64,000 nucleotides of DNA from NCBI RefSeq assembly GCF_008087345.1, contig NZ_VHIB01000001.1, positions 1,178,001 through 1,242,000 on the forward strand, given 5' to 3'. This document shows positions 47,886 through 56,125 of this stretch, one piece after another. This DNA comes from Nocardioides caldifontis. GTDB lineage: Bacteria; Actinomycetota; Actinomycetes; Propionibacteriales; Nocardioidaceae. The stretch's first letter is position 1; the number at the start of each line of letters is the position of its first letter. Below the pieces are notes generated by a model. The model ran no database searches and was not told the origin of the DNA. It saw only the letters and a program-made list of their open reading frames with translations. The position numbers and the translations under genes are program-made.

Positions 47886-49631
47886 GTGAAGACACGACGC
47901 TTGACGATGCAGCAGAAGGCGACGGCGCTCGTGCCGGTCGCCGTCCTGTCCGGGGCCTGGACCGCCAGCCTGGCGGTGACCAGCGCGACGGCGGCGGACC
48001 CGGAGCCGGGCGTCCTGCCCGACGGCACCGCCATGCCGAGCGAGGCCGTGGAGGAGCCGGCCAACCTCCTGCCTGCGGGCGAGATCGCCCCCGGAGTGCC
48101 GGAGGGCGACGCCGAGGAGGTGATCCGGAACGCCTCGACGAACGGCATCCCGTCCGCGGCGCTGGCGGCCTACCAGCGCGCCGCGCAGGTCATCGACTCC
48201 GCCGACCCCTCCTGCAACATCGAGTGGCCCCTGATCGCGGCCATCGGCCGCGTCGAGTCCGACCACGGCCGCTACGGCGGCAACACCCTGACCGCCGAAG
48301 GCCTCACCGAGCCCGGCATCTACGGCATCGCCCTGGACGGCACCAACGGCACCGCGAAGATCACCGACACCGACGCCGGCCGCTACGACAACGACCAGAG
48401 CTACGACCGCGCCGTCGGCCCCATGCAGTTCATCCCCTCCACCTGGGCCGTGGTCGGCGTCGACGGCGACGGCGACGGCCAACGCAACCCCCAGGACATC
48501 GACGACGCCGCCCTGGCCACCGCGGTCTACCTCTGCTCCGGCGACGAGGACCTCGCCACCCGCCCCGGCCAGGAAGCCGCGGTCTACCGCTACAACCACA
48601 GCGACGACTACGTCCGGCTCGTCCTCTCCATCATGGCCGCCTACGCCGACGGCGACTACAACGCCGTCCCCAACGGCACGTCGAGCTCGGCCGGGTCCAG
48701 CTCGTCGTTCGGAGGCTTCGTCGCGGGCAGCACCGGCGGCACCGGCGGCTCACGTGCCGGCGGCTCGGGCGGGCGGCGTGACGGCGGGCCGCGCGGTGGC
48801 CGGGACGGCGGCGGCATGGGCGGTGGTTTCGGCGGCCTCGTCGGGGACCGCGGTGGCTCGAGCCCGGTGGGCGGCGCCGACGGCGAGACCGGCACGGGTG
48901 GCCAGTCCGGCAGCGGCAGCACCGGCGGCAGCACCGGCGGCTCCGGCAGCGCTGACGGCGGCAGCACGGGCGGCAGCACTGGTGGTGGCACTGGTGGTGG
49001 CACGGGTGGTGGCGGTTCCGGTGGCGGGCTGCTCGGTGGTGGCGGCGGCCTCCTCGGGGGCGGCGGCTCGGGCGGTTCTGGTGGCACGGGTGGTTCCGGT
49101 GGTTCCGATGGCGGGACGGGCGGCGACGGCGGCGGTTCGGGTGGCGACGGCGGCGGTTCGGGTGGCGGGCTGCTCGGTGGTGGCGGGCTCCTCGGAGGCG
49201 GCGGCTCAGGCGGCGGCTCAGGCGGCGGCACTGGTGGCGGTTCCGGTGGGGGCACCGGTGGGTCCGGTGGTTCGGGCGGCTCTGGAGACGGTGGCGGTGG
49301 CGGCCTGCTCGGAGGCGGTGGTCTCCTCGGCGGCGGTGGTTCGGGCGACTCCGGCGGTGGCTCCGGCGGCGGTGGGCTCCTCGGAGGTGGTTCCGGCGGT
49401 GGCGGCCTCCTCGGTGGTGAGGGCGGTGGCGGGCTTCTCGGCGGGAGCCGGACCGGTGGCAGCAGCTCCGGCGGCGACACCGGTGGGAGCAACGGTGGCA
49501 GCACCGGTGGCTCGGTCGGCGGCGTCGTGGAGACGGTGCTCACGGAGGCCCAGGCTCGGACCCAGTGCCTCGCGCAGGGCGTCTCGCTCCTCCAGCTGCC
49601 CACCTGCATCGCCCGCCTCATCGGCGGCTGA
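47886..49631 (+). CDS. Secreted lytic murein transglycosylase with long Gly-Leu-rich C-terminal region
   Basis: This exported peptidoglycan-cleaving enzyme has 581 residues. A signal peptide covers residues 1-34 with a likely cut near SATAADPE. The lytic domain (about 90-260) has IGRVESDHGRYGG with the catalytic Glu, YDRAVGPMQFIPSTW and VDGDGDGQRNPQDIDDAALA, typical of the MltB-like family. Residues 265-555 are Gly/Ser-rich with repeated GGGLLGGG blocks. A short C-terminal domain, VLTEAQARTQCLAQGVSLLQ, has two Cys. The GTG at 47886 is chosen from several in-frame GTGs (47868, 47874) because GGAG lies 11 nt upstream; the start is uncertain. Confidence 0.85.
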   Translation: MKTRRLTMQQKATALVPVAVLSGAWTASLAVTSATAADPEPGVLPDGTAMPSEAVEEPANLLPAGEIAPGVPEGDAEEVIRNASTNGIPSAALAAYQRAAQVIDSADPSCNIEWPLIAAIGRVESDHGRYGGNTLTAEGLTEPGIYGIALDGTNGTAKITDTDAGRYDNDQSYDRAVGPMQFIPSTWAVVGVDGDGDGQRNPQDIDDAALATAVYLCSGDEDLATRPGQEAAVYRYNHSDDYVRLVLSIMAAYADGDYNAVPNGTSSSAGSSSSFGGFVAGSTGGTGGSRAGGSGGRRDGGPRGGRDGGGMGGGFGGLVGDRGGSSPVGGADGETGTGGQSGSGSTGGSTGGSGSADGGSTGGSTGGGTGGGTGGGGSGGGLLGGGGGLLGGGGSGGSGGTGGSGGSDGGTGGDGGGSGGDGGGSGGGLLGGGGLLGGGGSGGGSGGGTGGGSGGGTGGSGGSGGSGDGGGGGLLGGGGLLGGGGSGDSGGGSGGGGLLGGGSGGGGLLGGEGGGGLLGGSRTGGSSSGGDTGGSNGGSTGGSVGGVVETVLTEAQARTQCLAQGVSLLQLPTCIARLIGG

Positions 49632-49662
49632 GCCGGCCGCAGGAACGACCCAGGACGCACGA

Positions 49663-49689
49663 CGGCCGGCCACCCCAGGTGGCCGGCCG
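49663..49689. terminator. Bidirectional hairpin between convergent genes
   Basis: CGGCCGGCCACC and its exact inverse form a 12 bp stem with a 3-base loop, 31 nt after the transglycosylase stop and 15 nt from the DUF5709 stop. There is no T-run on either side. Confidence 0.6.
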
Positions 49690-49704
49690 GCGGGGGTCGG
49701 AGAG

Positions 49705-50148
49705 CTACACCCCGGCCACCACCACGACCACCTGCAGCGCGGCCTCCTCGGCCGTCGCACCGGCACCGTCGATCCCCACGTCCATGGCGACCGCGTCGGA
49801 CTCGGCGTCCTCGTGGGCCCCCTCGTCGGGGGCGACCAGGCGGCCGGCACGCTCGCCGCCGACCTCGGAGTCCTCGAGGTTCTCCTCGTCACCCGCGTCG
49901 TCGAAGACGTCCGGCTCCTCCTGGGCGATCCGCATGTCGAGGGTCTCGCCCTCGCGTTGCTCGGCCGCGGTGTTGCCGAACCCCTGCCCGGGGGACCACT
50001 TCTGGTTCGGGACGATGCCCTCGTCGAGCACGTCCTCGACGCCCCGGTCGTCCAAGGTGTCGTAGGGCTGCATCTGGCTGCCCTGCTCCTCAGGATCGAT
50101 GCTCGTCTCGTCGATCTCGTTCATGCCCTCGGGGCTGCCGGTGGTCAT
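49705..50148 (-). CDS. DUF5709 family protein (147 aa)
   Basis: This acidic soluble protein of unknown function belongs to the actinobacterial DUF5709 family. Conserved blocks are DTLDDRGVEDVLDEGI (about residue 30), EQREGETLDMRIAQEEPDV (about 62), EVGGERAGRLVAPDEGA (about 95) and the C-terminal VGIDGAGATAEEAAL. The ATG at 50148 has GAGAGG 6 nt upstream. It is divergent from the SsgA-like gene across 203 bp, in which no clear promoter or operator was found. Confidence 0.85.
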   Translation of the reverse strand: MTTGSPEGMNEIDETSIDPEEQGSQMQPYDTLDDRGVEDVLDEGIVPNQKWSPGQGFGNTAAEQREGETLDMRIAQEEPDVFDDAGDEENLEDSEVGGERAGRLVAPDEGAHEDAESDAVAMDVGIDGAGATAEEAALQVVVVVAGV

Positions 50149-50351
50149 CGCTCACCTCTCTCGTCGCGTTCCCCTGTTATGTGCCACCCGGCGGCGATCC
50201 GAAACGCCGCCTCGCGAGCGGCCTCCACCATCCTCAAACCTCGAGGCTCCACGGGTCCAAACCTCCGGCCTGGTTGGGTTCCGTCACACCTCGGACGGGT
50301 AACTGTCGTGATGTCTGGTCGTTGACCTGGCAACCCGAGGAGGTCGCCGCC

Positions 50352-50750
50352 ATGCAACGAGTCGTCGTCGAGACCGCCGGCTGGATCCGCACCCACGTAG
50401 GAGCCGACGCGGTCGAGGTCTCGCTGACCTACGAACCGACCGACCCGTACGCCGTCACCGTCCGTGTGCACGCCGACACCGGCACCACCACCTGGACGTT
50501 CGCGCGCGACCTCCTCGCGGACGGACTCCGGTCGATGGTGCCCCTGGGCGAGGGCCAGGTCCGCGTGCAGGCCACGTCGGTGCTGACCGAGATCTCGCGC
50601 ACCGACGACGCCGGGACCACGACCGTGCTCCGGTTGCCGTGGTGGAACACCCGGGAGTTCGTCCGGCTCAGCCAGGCCGTCGTCGCGCGGGGCGAGGAGG
50701 AGGTCGACGTCGACTCCTGGCTCGCCGCGATGACCGGCAGCGAGGGGTGA
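50352..50750 (+). CDS. SsgA-like protein (sporulation/cell division regulator family)
   Basis: SsgA-like proteins of actinobacteria help position FtsZ and control septation and wall remodelling. The 132-residue protein has the family pattern SLTYEPTDPYAVTVRVH (about residue 24), TWTFARDLLADGL (about 45), VRVQATSVLTEISR near 65 and the C-terminal WWNTREFVRLSQAVVARGEE. The single-copy, short form resembles SsgB rather than SsgA, although Nocardioides do not sporulate as Streptomyces do. The ATG at 50352 has GAGGAGG 8 nt upstream. A strong terminator follows. Confidence 0.88.
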   Translation: MQRVVVETAGWIRTHVGADAVEVSLTYEPTDPYAVTVRVHADTGTTTWTFARDLLADGLRSMVPLGEGQVRVQATSVLTEISRTDDAGTTTVLRLPWWNTREFVRLSQAVVARGEEEVDVDSWLAAMTGSEG

Positions 50751-50767
50751 GCCCCGCGATGCATCCG

Positions 50768-50806
50768 ACGACGGACGGCGCCCGCCGTCCGTCGTCGTGT
50801 TTTTCA
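50768..50806 (+). terminator. Rho-independent terminator of the SsgA-like gene
   Basis: A perfect 14 bp stem (50768-50781 with 50786-50799), with a 4-base GCCC loop, is followed by TGTTTTT. It lies 17 nt after the stop and is the only textbook intrinsic terminator with a T-run noticed in the window. Confidence 0.92.
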
Positions 50807-50898
50807 CACGTTTCCGTCATGCCGGGCTGACTTCCGGCCGATAGTGAACAACGAGGTCACTGGGAGAGGGCCTCGACGACATTGGGAGGTACACGACG

Positions 50899-51081
50899 AT
50901 GTGTGCACACACGCCGAGCTGTCCGAGCGCGGACGACCAGTGGGCCTGGACCGCGCACGTGGTCGCCGATCACCAGGAGCAGGGCTGGAGCCGGCTCTGC
51001 AACGGCGTGATCCTCTTCGACGACGGCTTCTTCCTGGCTCCTGACGGCCACAGCGAGCCGGTGCTGATGCGGTCGGCCTGA
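50899..51081 (+). CDS. DUF5999 family small protein (60 aa)
   Basis: This small cytoplasmic protein of unknown function belongs to the actinobacterial DUF5999 family. It starts MCAHTPSCPSADD with two Cys, and contains ADHQEQGWSRLCNGVILFDD with a third Cys near residue 33, then LAPDGHSEPV. The Cys/His content suggests possible metal binding, which is unproven. The ATG at 50899 has GGGAGG 9 nt upstream. The secreted peptidase gene follows 21 bp later and may be cotranscribed. Confidence 0.8.
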   Translation: MCAHTPSCPSADDQWAWTAHVVADHQEQGWSRLCNGVILFDDGFFLAPDGHSEPVLMRSA

Positions 51082-51102
51082 GCCGACCCGACGGGGGACT
51101 TC

Positions 51103-51672
51103 TTGACCAGACTTCGCGCGCTCGTCCTTGCCCTGCTCGTCGTGGGGCTGACGCCGCTGGTGGCCTCTGCGGCGCCGTACGACGCACCGCCCGAGGAGTA
51201 CGCCTCCTACGAGCCACAGGAGAAGTGCCGCCGAGCGGTGCAGCCCGGGACGCGGGCGCTGGCCACCTGGATCGACAAGCGGTACGGCGGCGGCAAGCCG
51301 GTGATCGGGGTCCGCTCCTGCCGCTCCGGCGGTACGTCCGAGCACAAGGACGGCCGCGCGATCGACTGGATGATGGACGCACGCAAGAAGGCGCACCGCA
51401 AGGAGGTCGCCCGCTTCCTGGGCAAGGTGTTCGCCTCCGACAAGCAGGGCAACGAGCACGCCCAGGCCCGCCGCATGGGGATCATGTACGTCATCTGGAA
51501 CGACCGGATGTGGGCGTCGTACGACCGCTTCGAGGGTGAGCGCTACCGCAGCTCCTCGTGCAAGAAGCTTGCGAAGTGCTCGGCCACCCTGCGTCACCGG
51601 AACCACGTGCACATCTCGCTGAGCAAGGCCGGCGGGCGCGCGGCGACCAGCTGGTACGCCGCCCGCGGCTGA
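51103..51672 (+). CDS. Secreted M15-like (ARB_07466-type) peptidase domain protein
   Basis: This exported 189-residue protein has a signal peptide at residues 1-23, with a likely cut after LVASAA. The mature domain contains SEHKDGRAIDWMMD (about residue 82), which gives the His and Asp metal ligands. NHVHISLS near 168 supplies the later His. This pattern resembles M15/D-Ala-D-Ala peptidases and the ARB_07466 C-terminal domain. Peptidoglycan or other wall hydrolysis is inferred. The start is a rare TTG at 51103 preceded by GGGGGA; the signal-peptide n-region MTRLRA supports it, and no ATG or GTG fits better. Confidence 0.78.
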   Translation: MTRLRALVLALLVVGLTPLVASAAPYDAPPEEYASYEPQEKCRRAVQPGTRALATWIDKRYGGGKPVIGVRSCRSGGTSEHKDGRAIDWMMDARKKAHRKEVARFLGKVFASDKQGNEHAQARRMGIMYVIWNDRMWASYDRFEGERYRSSSCKKLAKCSATLRHRNHVHISLSKAGGRAATSWYAARG

Positions 51673-51741
51673 ACGGCGGGTTTCACGACGACGACCCCGG
51701 GTAGGTCGGCCACGACCGGTTGACCCACCTCAGGAGCCGCC

Positions 51742-52374
51742 ATGTCGTACGGCGACGCGCCGCCCCAGTCCCCGATCGTCACCCTCACCCGGCGGCTGGA
51801 GGAGACCACCGCGCTCGACGGGCTGGCCGGGGTCCTCCGGCCGCTCTCCGAGCAGCTGCTGTCGGACCGCACCCGCGCCGACGCCCTGCACGGCACCTGG
51901 CTGGGCCACGCGCTGCACCCGCTGCTGAGCATCGTCCCGCTCGGGGCCTGGACCTCGGCGACCGTGCTCGACGTGGCCGGTGGTGAGGAGTCGCGGGCGG
52001 CGGCCCAGAGGCTGGTCGGCACCGGGATCATCGCCGCGGCGCCGACTGCGCTGACCGGGCTCGCGGAGTTCGGGAACCTGGGGCAGCGTGACCGCCGCAC
52101 CGCCTCGCTGCACGCGGTGTCGAACCAGGTGGCGCTCGGCCTCTTCGTCGCCTCCTGGGTCAGCCGTCGCCGCGGGAACCACCGACGCGGCGCGGCGCTG
52201 GCCGCGACCGCGCACCTGGCGGCGGGCTTCGGCGGGTTCCTGGGCGGCCACCTGACCGAGGCGCGCAAGGTGAGCAGCGCCCATCCCGCCTTCGAGGAGA
52301 GCGACGCCGCGGTCGCGGACCCGGACGACTTCACGCCACCGGCCGACGAGCTCACCACCCCTGAGCCGGCCTGA
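51742..52374 (+). CDS. DUF2231 family membrane protein
   Basis: This 210-residue membrane protein has four hydrophobic segments (about 60-80, 92-112, 125-145 and 150-170). GTWLGHALHPLLSIVPLGAWTS near residue 50 is the DUF2231 signature, with conserved His residues that suggest haem or metal contact. The hydrophilic N-terminus and the acidic Pro-rich C-terminal tail extend into the cytoplasm or outside. The ATG at 51742 has CAGGAG 6 nt upstream. Function is unknown. Confidence 0.82.
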   Translation: MSYGDAPPQSPIVTLTRRLEETTALDGLAGVLRPLSEQLLSDRTRADALHGTWLGHALHPLLSIVPLGAWTSATVLDVAGGEESRAAAQRLVGTGIIAAAPTALTGLAEFGNLGQRDRRTASLHAVSNQVALGLFVASWVSRRRGNHRRGAALAATAHLAAGFGGFLGGHLTEARKVSSAHPAFEESDAAVADPDDFTPPADELTTPEPA

Positions 52375-52511
52375 GCCGCTTCCGGTTCCCCGCCCCGGAG
52401 CCGGCAAACCCCTCATTCCCGCGGACGGATGGACTTTCCGCATTCCGCGGTTATGGTGGAGAGGTCGGGTTGAGAGCCACAGGTCGACGTTCGCACCAGC
52501 AGGACGGACCC

Positions 52512-52862
52512 GTGATGCAGTCGCCGACGATGGATCCCGCGCCCCCCGAGCAGCCCTTCGTGGTCTTCGAGGTCACCGGCGAGCTCGACCTGCACAACCA
52601 GGACGGTTTCGAGGCGGAGGTCACCCGCCGCCTGGCGGAGGGCTCGGTGGTGATCGACCTGTCGCACCTGGAGTTCCTGTCGATCTCCTCCCTGCGCTCG
52701 CTCCTGGTCTGCGAGCGCTCGGCCACCGCGAGCAACCGGCAGGTCGTCTACGCGGGGCCGCCCCGCCAGGCGCGCCGGCTGATCGAGGTCGCAGGGCTGA
52801 CCGAGGTGCTCCGGATGAGCGCCACGCTCCGCGACGCCACGGACCAGGTGGGCCGGGACTGA
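52512..52862 (+). CDS. STAS domain protein (anti-anti-sigma factor-like)
   Basis: This single STAS domain of about 116 residues resembles anti-sigma factor antagonists. VVFEVTGELDLHNQDGFEAE is near residue 17, and VVIDLSHLEFLSISSLRSLL near 47 keeps a Ser at the usual phosphorylation position (SISSL). No kinase or sigma factor gene is adjacent. The GTG at 52512 has AGGA 7 nt upstream; ATG 52515 is the next codon. A TATGGT box at 52452-52457 is a candidate -10. It converges on recQ with a 4 bp gap. Confidence 0.78.
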   Translation: MMQSPTMDPAPPEQPFVVFEVTGELDLHNQDGFEAEVTRRLAEGSVVIDLSHLEFLSISSLRSLLVCERSATASNRQVVYAGPPRQARRLIEVAGLTEVLRMSATLRDATDQVGRD

Positions 52863-52866
52863 CCGG

Positions 52867-54513
52867 TCAGCCCGCAGCCGGCTGCGCCGGCGCCAGCAGC
52901 CGCTGCTCCTCGACGAGCCGGAGCGAGAGCGTGCGGTACCCGACGTCCTCGAAGAGCACCGTGAGCCGGTCCTCCTCGAGGTCGGTGACGATCCCGGGGC
53001 CGAACTCCTCGTGGTGCACGTGGCTCTGGAGCGGGAAGACCGCGTGGTCGGTGACCGGCGCGTCCGCGTGGCCGGCCCGGCAGTTGTCGCAGACACCGCA
53101 GAGCGCCGTCGCCTCCTCGCCGAAGTAGCCGACGAGGAAGTCGGCGCGGCACCGGTCCGTCTCCGCGTAGGTGCGCATCATCTCGACGCGGGAGTGCTGG
53201 AGCTTGCGGTAGGCCTCCGCGCGCTCGACGACGGCGTCGACGACCTTCTTGCCGGTGCCGACCGGCCCGCCGGTGTCGGCGACCTCGTCGAGCAGGTTGA
53301 GGATCCGGCCCACCTTGCGCGGCCCCAACCCGGTGCGGTCCCGGACGTGGGCGACCCGGTCGCGGTCGCGCTCGCAGCCGGCGGCCGCCTTGGCCACCGC
53401 GGCCACGACGTCGATGTCGGGGATCCCGCCGGAGAAGAACTTGCCGAGGGAGAGGTCCTCGGAGCGGTAGACGAGCGTGGCCGTGGCCGGCTCGCCGTCC
53501 CGGCCGGCGCGCCCCACCTCCTGGTAGTAGGTGTCGGGGGACTCCGGCACCTGGGCGTGGACCACCCATCGGATGTCGGGCTTGTCGATGCCCATCCCGA
53601 AGGCCGACGTGGCGACGATGACGTCGAGGTCGCCGTCGAGGAACGCCTCGTGCGCCTTGCGGCGTGCCTTCTGGGACAGCCCGGCGTGGTAGACCGCCGC
53701 GCGCCGGCCGAGCCCGGTCACCGCCTCGGCGTACTCCTCGGCGGACCGCCGGGTGCGGCAGTAGACGATCCCGGCCCCCTCGGTGTCGCGGACCAGGTCG
53801 AGTACGGCGTCCTCCTGCTGGTTCTCGTCGGCGACCCGGTCGACGACGAGCGAGATGTTCGGCCGCTCGAAGCCGGTGACGACCAGCTCGTGGTTGCGCA
53901 GCCTCAGCCGTTCGACGATGTCCTCGCGCACGGGCAGCGCGGCGGTGGCCGTCATGGCGATGACGCGTGGGCTCCCGATCCGCTCGAGCAGCTCGCCGAG
54001 GCGGAGGTAGTCGGGACGGAAGTCGTGGCCCCAGGCGGACACGCAGTGGGCCTCGTCGACCGCCACCAGGGTGGGTGCGATCTCGGCCAGCCGGTCGCTG
54101 ACCTCCTCGTTCGCCAGTTGTTCTGGTGACATGAACAAGAACTCGAGCTTGCCTTCCGCGGCGCGGGTCAGCACCTCGTCGCGGTGCGCCTCGCTCTCGG
54201 CGGAGCTGATCCGGTCGGCCCGCAGCTCGCGGTGCTCGGTGCCCAGGCCGAGGATCTGGTCGCGCTGCAACGCGAGGAGCGGGGAGACGACGACCGTGCA
54301 CCCTTCCATCAGCACGCCGGCGACCTGGTAGCTCAGCGACTTGCCCGAGCCGGTCGGGGACACGAGCAGCACGTCCTGGCCGGCGAGCAGGGCGGACATC
54401 GCCTCCTCCTGGCCGGGGAGGAGCGAGGAGTGGCCGAAGAGCTCCTCGGCGGTGCGCCGGACGTGGTCGCCGTACTGGTCGTGGGCGGCGCTCGGGGGTG
54501 GGGGTGGGGTCAC
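52867..54513 (-). CDS. recQ: RecQ-type ATP-dependent DNA helicase
   Basis: This 3'-5' DNA helicase of 548 residues unwinds branched DNA. Walker A SPTGSGKSLSYQ is near residue 52, the DEAH box VDEAHCVSAWGHDFRPDY near 155, and motif VI QEVGRAGRDG near 320. The zinc-binding region has C-x16-C-x2-C-x2-C (from RCRADFL to CGVCDNC, about 440-460). There is no HRDC domain. The last 60 residues, with HHEEFGPGIVTDLEEDRL and VLFEDVGYRTLSL, form a small DUF3553-like beta domain. The GTG at 54513 overlaps the MBL gene stop by 4 bp; a TTG at 54546 is possible. Confidence 0.93.
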   Translation of the reverse strand: MTPPPPPSAAHDQYGDHVRRTAEELFGHSSLLPGQEEAMSALLAGQDVLLVSPTGSGKSLSYQVAGVLMEGCTVVVSPLLALQRDQILGLGTEHRELRADRISSAESEAHRDEVLTRAAEGKLEFLFMSPEQLANEEVSDRLAEIAPTLVAVDEAHCVSAWGHDFRPDYLRLGELLERIGSPRVIAMTATAALPVREDIVERLRLRNHELVVTGFERPNISLVVDRVADENQQEDAVLDLVRDTEGAGIVYCRTRRSAEEYAEAVTGLGRRAAVYHAGLSQKARRKAHEAFLDGDLDVIVATSAFGMGIDKPDIRWVVHAQVPESPDTYYQEVGRAGRDGEPATATLVYRSEDLSLGKFFSGGIPDIDVVAAVAKAAAGCERDRDRVAHVRDRTGLGPRKVGRILNLLDEVADTGGPVGTGKKVVDAVVERAEAYRKLQHSRVEMMRTYAETDRCRADFLVGYFGEEATALCGVCDNCRAGHADAPVTDHAVFPLQSHVHHEEFGPGIVTDLEEDRLTVLFEDVGYRTLSLRLVEEQRLLAPAQPAAG

Positions 54514-55349
54514 GGACCGGAAGGTGCCCCGGAACCGCTCCGCCAACCCTCCCCGTGGTCCGGGTCACCGGGGTCGAGGGACACCGACGCGCCACGGGCC
54601 ACGGTGCGGAGCCCCTCGGCGACGCCCTCCCGCGCGGCCAGCGCCTCGAAGTCGGAGAGCGGCGAGCGGAAGACGCGGTAGTCGTCGTGGTGGACCGGGA
54701 CCGTCACGCGGGGGCGGATCCGCCGGAGGAAGTCGACGCCCTGGACCGCGTCCATGGTGACGGTGTGCAGCAGCACCCGGGTGCCACCGAGGTGGACCAC
54801 GGCGGCGTCGAGCTCCGGGTACCGCTCCGCGATCGCGTCGAGGTGGTCGCCGGTGAGGGTGTCGCCGCTGAGGTAGACGCGGCGGGTGCGGCCGTCGGCA
54901 GCCCGGTGCTCGAGCAGCGTGCCCATCACAGGCGGCAGCAGCCCTCGCATGACGCCGCGGCCGTGGATCCCCGGGAGCGACTCGACGCGCAGCGTCTCCT
55001 CGTCGCGGGTCAGCGTCTCGCTGGCCCAGGTGTCGAGCCCGTGGGCGTCGAACCCCCAGGAGCCGAGCCGGCGGGCGGCGGCGGGGGTCGTGAGGACCGG
55101 CTGCTCCCGCGCGAGCCGGCGGCGGGCGACGCGGTCGAAGTGGTCGCCGTGCAGGTGCGAGAGGACGACCGCGTCGAGCCGGGGGAGCTCCTCGGGGGTG
55201 AGCGCGGGGTCCGTGAGCCGCCGCGACCACAGCCCCTTGCCGAGGTAGGCACGCTGGCCGCGGCGGATGAAGTTGGGGTCGGTCAGGACGGTGAACGCGC
55301 CGAGCTCGAGCAGGGTGGTCGCGGTGCCCACGAACGTCAGCCGGTGCAT
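54510..55349 (-). CDS. MBL-fold metallohydrolase coupled to recQ
   Basis: This 279-residue MBL-fold hydrolase has the metal motif LSHLHGDHFD near residue 65. Later ligands are in GIHGRG, YLSGDTLTGDH and VPVHHDDYRVF (about 222). The N-terminus MHRLTFVGTATTLLELGAF and the TDPNFI segment place it with UlaG/NAPE-PLD-like hydrolases. The stop codon overlaps the recQ GTG (GTGA), so the two are probably translated together. Upstream is a 12 bp palindrome CGGGGTACCCCG (55354-55365), in the gap shared with the divergent ANTAR gene. The substrate is unknown. Confidence 0.85.
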   Translation of the reverse strand: MHRLTFVGTATTLLELGAFTVLTDPNFIRRGQRAYLGKGLWSRRLTDPALTPEELPRLDAVVLSHLHGDHFDRVARRRLAREQPVLTTPAAARRLGSWGFDAHGLDTWASETLTRDEETLRVESLPGIHGRGVMRGLLPPVMGTLLEHRAADGRTRRVYLSGDTLTGDHLDAIAERYPELDAAVVHLGGTRVLLHTVTMDAVQGVDFLRRIRPRVTVPVHHDDYRVFRSPLSDFEALAAREGVAEGLRTVARGASVSLDPGDPDHGEGWRSGSGAPSGP

Positions 55350-55478
55350 GGCGCGGGGTACCCCGGGGCCGTCGCGGCATGCGGACCAGAGGGGCGGCCG
55401 GGACGAATTCGGCGTACTGTGACGTCCGACACGCCGCTCCAGACTCGGGCGCGCGGTGCTTGTCCCGGAAGGGTGAAG

Positions 55479-56051
55479 ATGACCGACACCAACGAGCGGG
55501 CGCTCCCGGACGTCCCGCCGATCCCCGTCCAGACCGCCAGGTCCATCGCCCACGAGACGCGGCCGATGTCGTCGACCGCACTCGTGGAGCAGGCCAAGGG
55601 TGCGCTCGTGTTCCGCTACGGCACCGACGCCGACACCGCCCTCGCGGTGCTCGAGCTGTGGGCCGACCAGCGCGAGACCGAGCTGACCCGGGTCGCCTAC
55701 GTGCTGATCCACGACATCTGCCGCGGCGTCGACGCCCCCACCGACCGCGAGCTGGCCCGGTGGCTGGAGGAGCAGCTGCGCAAGGAGTGCCCGGAGATCC
55801 ACCTCGAGGTCACCCCGGGCGCGCCGGTGACGGCATTCGTGGACCACTCGCTCAGCTCGCTCGACACCGTCCTCGACGCTGCCCGCCGCGCGGCCCGGCT
55901 CGGGGTGCCGTTGGAGCTGCGGTTCGCCGAGGAGGTCGCCGGCCCGGCGCGCGCGCACCTCTACCAGCGGCTCGACCTCGCGGTCGAGCTCGCCAGGGCG
56001 GTCGAGCCGGGGGTGCCGGTGCAGCTGCCGACGGTGGGCGCGCCCGACTGA
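55479..56051 (+). CDS. ANTAR domain protein with an uncharacterised C-terminal domain
   Basis: ANTAR domains bind RNA hairpins and act as antiterminators. Residues 28-85, with SSTALVEQAKGALVFRYGTD and ADQRETELTRVAYVLIHDI, fit the ANTAR three-helix pattern. Residues 108-190 form a second alpha/beta domain (VTAFVDHSLSSLDTVLDAAR, VPLELRFAEEVAGPARAHLY) that I do not recognise. No GAF or receiver domain precedes the ANTAR part. The ATG at 55479 has GGAAGGG 6 nt upstream. A candidate -10 box TACTGT lies at 55415-55420. Confidence 0.72.
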   Translation: MTDTNERALPDVPPIPVQTARSIAHETRPMSSTALVEQAKGALVFRYGTDADTALAVLELWADQRETELTRVAYVLIHDICRGVDAPTDRELARWLEEQLRKECPEIHLEVTPGAPVTAFVDHSLSSLDTVLDAARRAARLGVPLELRFAEEVAGPARAHLYQRLDLAVELARAVEPGVPVQLPTVGAPD

Positions 56052-56080
56052 GCGGGGTGCCACCGCCTGTACGCAGCAAC

Positions 56081-56094
56081 TAGAACGCGTTACA
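56081..56094. promoter_or_regulatory. KstR-like operator upstream of the aldehyde dehydrogenase remnant
   Basis: TAGAACGCGTTACA fits the TnnAACnnGTTnnA consensus of KstR, the TetR-family repressor of steroid degradation in actinobacteria. It lies 31 bp before the remnant's ATG. The match is short, so chance cannot be excluded. Confidence 0.45.
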
Positions 56095-56125
56095 TTTTGG
56101 GCGCCCCCTACGAGGAGCCGCCCGC

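Noticed and set aside
48656-49660. Long minus-strand reading frame rich in Pro
   Set aside because: It is the antisense of the Gly-rich region of the transglycosylase, where GGN codons read as Pro-rich on the other strand. There is no ribosome binding site or conserved domain.
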